DNA of 13,315 nucleotides. It comes from Pseudomonadota bacterium. Lineage in GTDB: Bacteria > Pseudomonadota > Gammaproteobacteria > Steroidobacterales > Steroidobacteraceae. A model generated the notes under the pieces. The model saw only the letters and a list, made by a program, of their open reading frames with translations, was not told the DNA's origin and ran no database searches. Below, piece after piece: positions 1-5,494 of the stretch; position 1 is the first letter of the stretch, and every line of letters starts with the position of its first letter. The translations under genes were made by a program, and so were the position numbers. The stretch is taken from the NCBI GenBank assembly GCA_021850555.1, contig JAJZLX010000405.1, positions 1 through 13,315 on the forward strand, given 5' to 3'.

Positions 1-75
1 TCAGAGCCCGGTATGTGGGTGATGTACGAGGGCGGTCAGCCGATCGCAGTGACCAACGCGAATACCTGGCAGTAG
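1..75 (+). CDS. 3' end of an unknown gene (partial)
   Basis: The first 75 bases read as 24 open codons in frame 1 and then stop with TAG at 73-75. The visible C-terminus contains MWVMYEGGQPIAV and ends NTWQ. I do not recognise a family. The reason to believe it is coding is its position: a strong hairpin terminator on the same strand begins about 28 bases after the stop. It would converge on the pil operon. The gene body lies outside the window, so a product cannot be named; a transfer gene of the same mobile element is a reasonable guess from context only. Confidence 0.4.
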   Translation, partial: SEPGMWVMYEGGQPIAVTNANTWQ

Positions 76-103
76 CCTCGAGGCAGCACCCTTACTAAAT
101 TCG

Positions 104-142
104 GGCGGTCGTCCCAGTCACCTGGGTGACCGCCTCTCTTTA
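104..142 (+). terminator. Rho-independent terminator after the left-edge gene
   Basis: GGCGGTC (104-110) pairs with GACCGCC (128-134), and an inner CCCAG (113-117) pairs with CTGGG (122-126) around a TCAC loop. A T-rich run (TCTCTTT) follows on the plus strand. This is a long, nearly perfect hairpin in the right place to end the plus-strand gene that stops at 75. It is also the kind of site class C group II introns insert behind, and an intron remnant does follow about 100 bases later. Confidence 0.7.
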
Positions 143-241
143 TGCTCCCGGCATGGCGCACTCTCTGGGAGGTGACCGGCCTCAGCCCGTACGGCAAAAA
201 CCTGTCCCAGAGCCGGGGCGGCCGAACGAGCAGCGAATGTA
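143..241. other. Stretch between terminator and broken intron RT
   Basis: No convincing gene is present. A short plus-strand reading frame ending in TAA at about 240-242 gives residues RQKPVPEPGRPNEQ, which loosely recalls the low-complexity N-termini of group II intron proteins, but it is too short to rely on. The stretch probably holds rearranged intron 5' sequence. No intact intron 5' end could be recognised. Confidence 0.3.
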
Positions 242-809
242 ATGTTGGGTAATCCCACGGTATTGGGCCGACTCGTCGAGCAGGCTCTGCATCAGGTCCT
301 GCAGCCGACGTTCTCGGAGGAGCGCTTCGGTTTCCGTCCGGGGCGAAGTGCTTACCAAGCGGTGCGCAGGGCGCAGATGTACCTCCGTGACGGTAAGCGC
401 TGCGTGGTTGGTCTTGATCTGGAGAAATTCCTCGATGGAGCCAATCACGAAGTGCTGATGGCGCGGGTAGCCCGTCAGGTCAGGGATGCACGAGTGCTCA
501 ATCTCATCCGACGGTGCCTGACAGCCGGGATGATGCAGGACCGATTGGTCACGCCGAGGGTACCCCGCAAGTGGAACCGCTCTCGCCGCTGCTGTCCGGC
601 ATCCTGCTGACGGATCTGGACCGGGAGCGCGAGATCCTCGCCCTGGGCCTGGATGCCGAGCGTGCCTGGCCCAGCGCCATGAAAGGTCGTAGTCCGTGGT
701 GGAACGCCGGAGCACACGACATGATTCACTCCGTCCACGTAGCTTACATCACGCGCTGGGGCCGCTCTCCCTGCTGCGCAAGCAACAGCGACTCCAGTGC
801 GCTCATTGA
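242..809 (+). pseudogene. Group II intron reverse transcriptase/maturase remnant
   Basis: The reading begins with NPTVLGRLVEQALHQVLQP and continues through FGFRPGRSAYQAV and VGLDLEKFLD. These are the RT1 to RT3 blocks of group II intron proteins (LtrA-like). Near 550-560 the frame shifts and continues as EGTPQVEPLSPLLSGILLTD, the RT4 block (usually GTPQGGPLSPLLSNIL). Soon after LTDLDRE the text jumps to GRSPWWNAGAHDMIHSVHVA, which corresponds to the extreme C-terminus, so the YADD catalytic block and the maturase domain are deleted. A second frameshift near 757-762 restores a typical SLLRKQQRL tail with a TGA stop at 807-809. The N-terminal part is missing too. With both ends and the middle damaged it cannot encode an active enzyme. 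The family is certain; the exact breakpoints are approximate. Confidence 0.88.
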
Positions 810-880
810 ACCGCCGGATGCGGAACCGCACGTCCAGTGGTGTGTGAGGGAGGTGCGCGTAAGCTTACCCCCTACCCGAT
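810..880 (+). ncRNA. Group II intron domains V and VI (intron 3' end)
   Basis: A domain V hairpin can be drawn directly: ACCGCC (810-815) with AGTGGT (836-841), GGA (816-818) with TCC (833-835), TGCG (819-822) with CGCA (827-830), loop GAAC, and the diagnostic two-base bulge CG at 831-832. The lower stem holds the CGC that serves as catalytic triad in many bacterial introns. One pair is lost (C815 against A836). A weaker domain VI hairpin follows from 846, and the intron ends ...CTACCCGAT at about 880, a normal 3' splice end (AT). The domain sits immediately after the RT stop, as in intact introns. It is a relic, since the protein is broken and the 5' end was not found. Confidence 0.8.
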
Positions 881-1002
881 AACAAGCCGGGCCTGCTCCA
901 CCGATATCGCCGGCGGCACAGAGCAACGGTACAACCAATCCGACCACTGATCGAACTTCTAGCGGTTGGCCTACATCCTCATGCAAGCGTACCCGCATAG
1001 GG
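881..1002. other. Gap between intron 3' end and pilV stop
   Basis: This gap between the intron 3' end and the pilV stop holds no convincing gene. I see no clear terminator for the pil operon, no repeated sfx-like shufflon sites and no recombinase fragment. In R64 the shufflon and rci follow pilV; here the intron relic lies in that place. Confidence 0.4.
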
Positions 1003-3081
1003 TCAGAGGGCCCAGATGACCCCTCGGAACTGGCTGCACGTATTATTCGACTGGATGTTAAAGGGCTGACCCGCGGGAACCAGGAAGGTCGCGGTATTTT
1101 CCGTGACTACCCATGTCTGGTAGTCTGGTTGACCGGTCTTCGACAGGGAGATGTCCACAGCCTGAACACCGTTCACGTAGGCAAGAATCGAGGCCCCAAC
1201 GCCATTCCCAGTGCAGTTCGTGTCGAGCCCACCCCAATTGGCCCCTACCGTTCCCCAACCTTGATTCTTGCTACCGACGAGTCCGGTAACGCTGATCAGC
1301 AGGGGCTTATCCGCAAGCCATGGCCCGTTTGCGGTACCGTCCACCCACATCGTGCTTCCGTTGGCAGTTCCAGATGCACTTGCCGGCCCGGTGTTCGTCA
1401 CCGTCCAGCATCCCCAATACCGATGCCACGGAGGTCCCTCCCACCCGCAGACTTGCTGCGTGGTCACAGTCGCAGTAGCGGGGCCGAAGGACCCGACGTA
1501 CGAACCCCCGGCGCTCTGAATTTCCGAACAAAGAGCCTGGAACGAGGCGTAAGGTGAGCCACCGCATGGGTTAGAATTATCGAGGTTCGAGTTGATGGTA
1601 TCGATCGCACCGGTATTCGAATTGATCTCATTGCCCTGCTGGGCGACGGTGGACTGCAGATTAGAGATTGCCTGCGTATTCGAATACACTTGGTTCGAGA
1701 GCTGCGAGTACCAAGGGTAGGCGCCGCCCGAACGCACATCAATGTCATTCACATCGACCGAGCCGAGCGCCGATTCAGGCGCCACATTTAGCTCGCCGAT
1801 GCCGTCCTGCGTCACCATCGACCAGCCTTGATTGTACTGAGGCTGGAACCCCCAGCCGTTCGGCTGATTATTGGCCCCATTCAGAACCCAGTTCGACCCG
1901 CCATTCCCGGTTCCTGGGTAGGTCTGAGACTGTACCGTCCCCTCGGGCCCAATTTTCATAGCCGAATAGTTCTCATTCTGGTTCCAGAAGTTAAGAGACC
2001 CGTCCTGCGAATCGACGATCGCATACCCCTGTCCGGTGACGGGGCTGCTCATCTGGATCGCTGAGCCGCTAACACCACAGCCGGTGTCTGTGGTCATCGT
2101 AATGTCGCCTGCGGTCAACGAACCCTGACCTGAGCAGCTCGTAGACGTTCTCACCTGGTCGTTTTCGGCGGTGAGCTGTTCAGGCACAGTCAGATTACCG
2201 TTCTGGTCTACCGCAAGTGCCACCCACGAGCTCCCGTTCCACGCGAACGCCCTGTCCGTATCGAGCGTGAGCCGCACATCGCCGTTCTGGTTTCCTGAGT
2301 TCGGTAGCGCCGCATACGTCGCCACAGGAGCTCTCCAGTGCCCGCCGCCGACGGACTGCCAGGTGCCGCTTTGACAGGATACGAGCGCCCCGGTCCCATC
2401 CTGCGCGATGGCTCCTGTGTAGCTGCACGCTGCCCCGGGCGTTTCAACCGCGCTCATGATGAGCGGGGTGCTCATTGTATTCCCAGCAGCGTTCGGTGCC
2501 GGTACGCGCCAGAGAAACCTGGAATCGTCGGCTTCCTGTGCGGCATTCGGTTCCACTTCGACCTCAATGCTACCGGGCGCCACCCCCGCCGGTGCGCCTG
2601 CCTGCCAAGTCCCGCCAGAGCCGTAGATCCTGTTCGGCGTTTGACCTGGGAGCAGCTCGGCGGGGTCGTATCCGCCCCGATCACCGAGCGCGAGCAGAAC
2701 TTGGCCGGCCTCCTTGTCCGTGTACACCTTCGGGCCCTGATCGACAACGTACCCGGTGACGGTGCCGGCAGCATCCGCGTTGAAGATGACGCTGATCTGA
2801 TTCCCGAACGAATCCGTCGCTTTGGTCCCGCTCGGCAGATAACCCTGAGCGATCAGTTGCGCGACCGTGACAGAATGCGATGATCCTGGTAGATCGAGCG
2901 TAGCGGAGTTCGCGTACTCGTATTGCAACGCGCCATCGGTGATCGTCGCGAGCTGTCCAGCCTCGATCTGGGCAACCTGGGCGCTGAACGCCATGTGGTC
3001 CCAGTTCATCGCCGAGGGCAATATCATGGCGGCCGCCGCGAGGACACCGATAAAGATCACAAGATCGACATACCCGAACAT
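1003..3081 (-). CDS. pilV: PilV, very large type IVb pilus tip adhesin
   Basis: PilV is the minor pilin/adhesin at the tip of the thin pilus and selects the recipient cell in liquid mating. The N-terminal 25 residues are hydrophobic (MFGYVDLVIFIGVLAAAAM) and the body has the shufflon_N type layout. The hallmark CSYTGAIAQDGTGALVSC plus QSGTW lies at residues 219-241. A segment rich in WNGSSW and DQNGNL follows (280-300) and resembles phage tail fibres. A heptad-like stretch at about 458-501 probably forms a coiled coil. A Cys- and Trp-rich C-terminal domain (506-692) is the likely receptor-binding tip. At 692 residues it is much longer than R64 PilV (about 430). ATG at 3081 is preceded by AGGAG at 3088-3092, and TAG lies in frame four codons upstream, so no leader peptide can be added. 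It is the last gene of the operon. Confidence 0.85.
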   Translation of the reverse strand: MFGYVDLVIFIGVLAAAAMILPSAMNWDHMAFSAQVAQIEAGQLATITDGALQYEYANSATLDLPGSSHSVTVAQLIAQGYLPSGTKATDSFGNQISVIFNADAAGTVTGYVVDQGPKVYTDKEAGQVLLALGDRGGYDPAELLPGQTPNRIYGSGGTWQAGAPAGVAPGSIEVEVEPNAAQEADDSRFLWRVPAPNAAGNTMSTPLIMSAVETPGAACSYTGAIAQDGTGALVSCQSGTWQSVGGGHWRAPVATYAALPNSGNQNGDVRLTLDTDRAFAWNGSSWVALAVDQNGNLTVPEQLTAENDQVRTSTSCSGQGSLTAGDITMTTDTGCGVSGSAIQMSSPVTGQGYAIVDSQDGSLNFWNQNENYSAMKIGPEGTVQSQTYPGTGNGGSNWVLNGANNQPNGWGFQPQYNQGWSMVTQDGIGELNVAPESALGSVDVNDIDVRSGGAYPWYSQLSNQVYSNTQAISNLQSTVAQQGNEINSNTGAIDTINSNLDNSNPCGGSPYASFQALCSEIQSAGGSYVGSFGPATATVTTQQVCGWEGPPWHRYWGCWTVTNTGPASASGTANGSTMWVDGTANGPWLADKPLLISVTGLVGSKNQGWGTVGANWGGLDTNCTGNGVGASILAYVNGVQAVDISLSKTGQPDYQTWVVTENTATFLVPAGQPFNIQSNNTCSQFRGVIWAL

Positions 3082-3087
3082 GCATCG

Positions 3088-3093
3088 CTCCTA
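3088..3093 (-). promoter_or_regulatory. Ribosome binding site and in-frame stop that fix the pilV start
   Basis: AGGAG (3088-3092) lies six bases before the pilV ATG and overlaps the TAG stop (3091-3093) of the preceding gene. That TAG is also in frame with pilV, so translation cannot begin further upstream. This shows that PilV starts at MFGYVD without a prepilin leader. Confidence 0.8.
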
Positions 3094-3420
3094 CATCAGG
3101 ATTTGTGCCCGAAGCACGTACTGCCCGTCCTGGTTCAGAATTTCCCAGCCGCCGCCGATCAGGTGGCCAGAATCCGCTAGCGCCCCGACGGTCACTACCC
3201 CATATGGCGCAGCCACCGTGCACTGAGTGGGGATACGCTGAATCGTCACTCCATCGGGTAGCGCAACCTGGCCCCTCCCCTCCTGGAACACGGCGAGGCA
3301 GTCCCGGGCGATCGCGTCCGAGACTGCCGCCGGCGGGATCGTGCCCGCTTGCGGTTGGGCGGCGGTGATGAGGCCGGCGAGGCCGACCATCATCACCGCC
3401 AGTATGGCCCAGGCAAACAC
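3091..3420 (-). CDS. Small membrane-anchored pilus protein, possibly PilM-like
   Basis: This 109-residue protein has an N-terminal hydrophobic anchor (FAWAILAVMMVGLAGLITA), then a short soluble domain with two cysteines (C41 and C67) and an end reading GGGWEILNQDGQYVL. One anchor, a small size and a final G-W-x-(x)-hydrophobic segment recall PilM of R64-type pili, which otherwise lies between pilL and pilN and is missing there in this operon. The alternative is a minor pilin. It starts at GTG, 15 bases after the pilS stop and in the same frame; no better start exists because the pilS TAG bounds it. Its stop overlaps the pilV ribosome binding site, so the two are likely translated together. 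The PilM assignment is tentative. Confidence 0.65.
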   Translation of the reverse strand: MFAWAILAVMMVGLAGLITAAQPQAGTIPPAAVSDAIARDCLAVFQEGRGQVALPDGVTIQRIPTQCTVAAPYGVVTVGALADSGHLIGGGWEILNQDGQYVLRAQILM

Positions 3421-3435
3421 CTCGCGCCGCCTGCT

Positions 3436-3939
3436 CTACATTCCCGAATACACTTCGGTTATGGTCGAGGGATCGGTGGTGCCACAGGCCTGTCCGATCG
3501 TGGCAGGGTCCGTCACCGGCAGCGTCACCGCCGTGCCGTTGATGGTGAGGGACGTCACGTTCTGCAGGACGGAGTTCGCGATCGCCGCGCACGCATCGTT
3601 CGGCACCGTGTCGGTGAGATCGAAGGCGTTCGTATTATTCGTGTCCGCAGCGAGCGTGATTGGATCGCCGAACACATTGCTCAGGCTGTTGCCACCGCTT
3701 ACCGTGATGGCGCTGGGTACGGCCTTGGCGTTGATGACATCCGCGTCGCTGATTGTCGCGTAGTCGGGATACCCCTGCCATGCTTCGCGAATTGACGAGA
3801 CCAGTGCAGAGGTGTTCTGCACATCGGCGTGCACGTTCGAGGCGGTACTGATGTCACTCGAGTAGTGAATCGCGATTACGATACCGGCGGCGATCACGCC
3901 AAGAATGACGATCCAGATGATGATGTCGATTGCACTCAC
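3436..3939 (-). CDS. pilS: PilS, type IVb major pilin, apparently leaderless
   Basis: PilS is the main subunit of the conjugative thin pilus. After the hydrophobic helix (IIIWIVILGVIAAGIVIAI), the protein follows the PilS family pattern: INAKAVPSAITV near 69-80, an NVFGDPITL segment near 88-96, a VPNDACAAI segment, and a late cysteine, giving C117 and C152 as the likely disulphide. The length (167) fits a mature pilin. Start: GTG at 3939 with GGAG seven bases upstream, and TAA in frame two codons before it. The first residues MSAID line up with the mature N-terminus of R64 PilS (W-G-I-M-E), with Asp5 in place of the conserved Glu5 and no Gly cleavage site or leader. Gene order (after pilR, before pilV) supports the call. 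Confidence 0.88.
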   Translation of the reverse strand: MSAIDIIIWIVILGVIAAGIVIAIHYSSDISTASNVHADVQNTSALVSSIREAWQGYPDYATISDADVINAKAVPSAITVSGGNSLSNVFGDPITLAADTNNTNAFDLTDTVPNDACAAIANSVLQNVTSLTINGTAVTLPVTDPATIGQACGTTDPSTITEVYSGM

Positions 3940-3942
3940 AGC

Positions 3943-3950
3943 TTATCTCC
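3943..3950 (-). promoter_or_regulatory. Ribosome binding site and in-frame stop that fix the pilS start
   Basis: GGAG (3947-3950) is seven bases from the GTG start of pilS, and TAA (3943-3945) lies in frame between them. The start therefore cannot be moved upstream, and the 22-base gap to the pilR stop leaves no room for a leader in this frame. Confidence 0.8.
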
Positions 3951-3961
3951 AGTAGTTACGG

Positions 3962-5104
3962 TTAGTACAACAGATTGGTGCCGGCCAGCGATTGATGCAT
4001 CACTCCGAATACCAAGCTGACGATCGAGGCGGCGATCCCAAAGAGCAGCGCGATCACAAAGAAGCGTACAGCCCCGGAGAGAACGCGCAGGCTGGTTTCC
4101 GCCGACCCGACAAATTCCACCTCCCACACCGCAAGGGCCTTCTCGAGTGCACCTGACGTATCGGCCGCATCGCCCGCCTGGGCGATCTCCTCGATCAGCT
4201 GCGGTGAGGGGAAGTTCATCTGCGCGTGCGTAGCGATCAACGCTTCGGGCAACCGCTTGCCATCGCGCTCGATGTATTGTTTGATCTTAGTCAACCTCCT
4301 GGCGAGCCAGGGGGTGGCTGTTTTGATCGATTGCGCGAGCGCATCGCGCTCCATCACGCCGGCCTTGAGCATGATGAGGTGCATCCTGATCCATAACAGC
4401 GATGCCCAGTCGCGATAGAACGCGAAGGGGGAGTTCGGGATGTTTTCGAGCCAGCGTCGCCAAGCGGCATCGACTGTCCTTACCGAACGGATGAGTGCCA
4501 TCACCGCGACAAGGCAAGCGCAGACCGAAACAGAGATCACGGTCAAGCCGGTCGGTGTGCTCGATCCGAGCACGACGGCAGTGAATCCGTGAACCCCGCT
4601 CGGCTTGAGGATCCCCCGGTACTGCGGAACTATGTAGAGCGCTGTGCCGAAGATCGCGACCACGGCGAACAGGAACAACAGGATTGAAGGCATGAGCGAC
4701 CTGACAAAATCGCGGCGCATCTTTCGCGCGCGGGAGATCGAATCTGCCAGCTGCGCGAGTGTGTCGGGCAGCGATCCGGACTGGTCTCCGGTCAGGACCA
4801 GCATGTGATCGGTGGGAGGGATGAACTCCTGCAGTGCCCCAGCGAGTTTGGCGCCGCGGGCGAATCGATCGAGCGCCACTGCGATTGCCGCCTTCATCCG
4901 CGCGCTCTTGCGGATATACTTGGTCACCAGCAGCTTCTGCAGTGCGGTGGACACGGCCTGTCCGGCACGCACCCGGCTGCCGAGGTATTTGTAGAGCGTG
5001 ATGCGTTCGGTTTCGCGCAGCTTGCCGATCCGCCGTGCCCGCGGCGCAGCCACATCCCCGGAGGAACTGAGCTTCTCGATTAGGAACGATACCGGATTAC
5101 CCAT
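3962..5104 (-). CDS. pilR: PilR, inner-membrane platform protein (GspF/PilC family)
   Basis: PilR is the polytopic membrane protein on which the pilin fibre is built, docking the PilQ ATPase in the cytoplasm. It has 380 residues, close to R64 PilR. Two T2SSF domains are visible: the first around 35-160 with the family turn TGDQSGSLPDTL at 105-116, the second around 228-365 with QAGDAADTSGALEKAL at 309-324. Membrane segments lie at about 139-160, 185-205 and 347-367. The ATG at 5104 overlaps the end of the preceding 128-residue gene by 8 bases (ATGGGTAA), so the two are translationally coupled. pilS follows after 22 bases. Confidence 0.92.
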   Translation of the reverse strand: MGNPVSFLIEKLSSSGDVAAPRARRIGKLRETERITLYKYLGSRVRAGQAVSTALQKLLVTKYIRKSARMKAAIAVALDRFARGAKLAGALQEFIPPTDHMLVLTGDQSGSLPDTLAQLADSISRARKMRRDFVRSLMPSILLFLFAVVAIFGTALYIVPQYRGILKPSGVHGFTAVVLGSSTPTGLTVISVSVCACLVAVMALIRSVRTVDAAWRRWLENIPNSPFAFYRDWASLLWIRMHLIMLKAGVMERDALAQSIKTATPWLARRLTKIKQYIERDGKRLPEALIATHAQMNFPSPQLIEEIAQAGDAADTSGALEKALAVWEVEFVGSAETSLRVLSGAVRFFVIALLFGIAASIVSLVFGVMHQSLAGTNLLY

Positions 5105-5483
5105 TACTGCCTACCGCCCCTCGCAGCGCCGTCTCATCTCTTCGTGCCCGGCAGGGCTTGGAACCTCGCCGCAGCGCAATCACCCGGCCAAGCAACGGCC
5201 GGATGGATACCAACCCTATAGCAAGCTGCGATCCCAAAAACCAAGCGATCGCCACGTGATCTCTGTGGTAGAAGCGCAACAGGGAAAGAGGGACGAACGA
5301 CGCGAGGATCGCACCGTTAATAGCGATTCTGCGCGTTGCAGACAATAACGGCCGACCGCTGATGCGTACGGCCCGGCCCACCCGCCAGGATGCGAGGATG
5401 TCGATCGCCGCCAACGCAAGCGCGAGCCCCCAGAACCAAGCCGGCTTCCAGTAGACGTGGATAAAAAGATCCTGGATACGCAT
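5097..5483 (-). CDS. Unrecognised 128-residue membrane protein between pilQ and pilR
   Basis: I do not recognise this family. It has three hydrophobic segments (about 14-33, 52-73 and 77-104) separated by short basic loops such as RRIAING and RFYHRDH, and a basic, Arg-rich tail ending ALRGAVGSNG. It sits exactly between the ATPase gene (stop at 5495, 11 bases away) and the platform gene, whose start overlaps its last codons. R64 has pilQ directly followed by pilR, so this is an extra part. Its place suggests an inner-membrane accessory of the PilQ-PilR motor, but that rests only on context. The ATG at 5483 has a modest AGGGA upstream. The reading frame is likely real because it exactly fills an otherwise seamless operon. 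Confidence 0.75.
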   Translation of the reverse strand: MRIQDLFIHVYWKPAWFWGLALALAAIDILASWRVGRAVRISGRPLLSATRRIAINGAILASFVPLSLLRFYHRDHVAIAWFLGSQLAIGLVSIRPLLGRVIALRRGSKPCRARRDETALRGAVGSNG

Positions 5484-5494
5484 CGGAAACGTCC

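Noticed and set aside
1..75. Alternative PilV C-terminus on the plus strand
   Set aside because: The short fragment shares no motif with the PilV tip and is followed by its own terminator, so an ordinary convergent gene is simpler.
182..715. Minus-strand 177-residue open frame
   Set aside because: It is the antisense shadow of the intron reverse transcriptase, whose conserved blocks are on the plus strand.
881..3000. Shufflon with inverted repeats in pilV
   Set aside because: I searched by eye for repeated or inverted sfx-like motifs and found none; only one C-terminal cassette is visible.
2681..3592. Minus-strand 303-residue open frame across pilV, the small protein and pilS
   Set aside because: It runs in another frame over three supported genes and its translation is low-complexity Arg/Gly/His.
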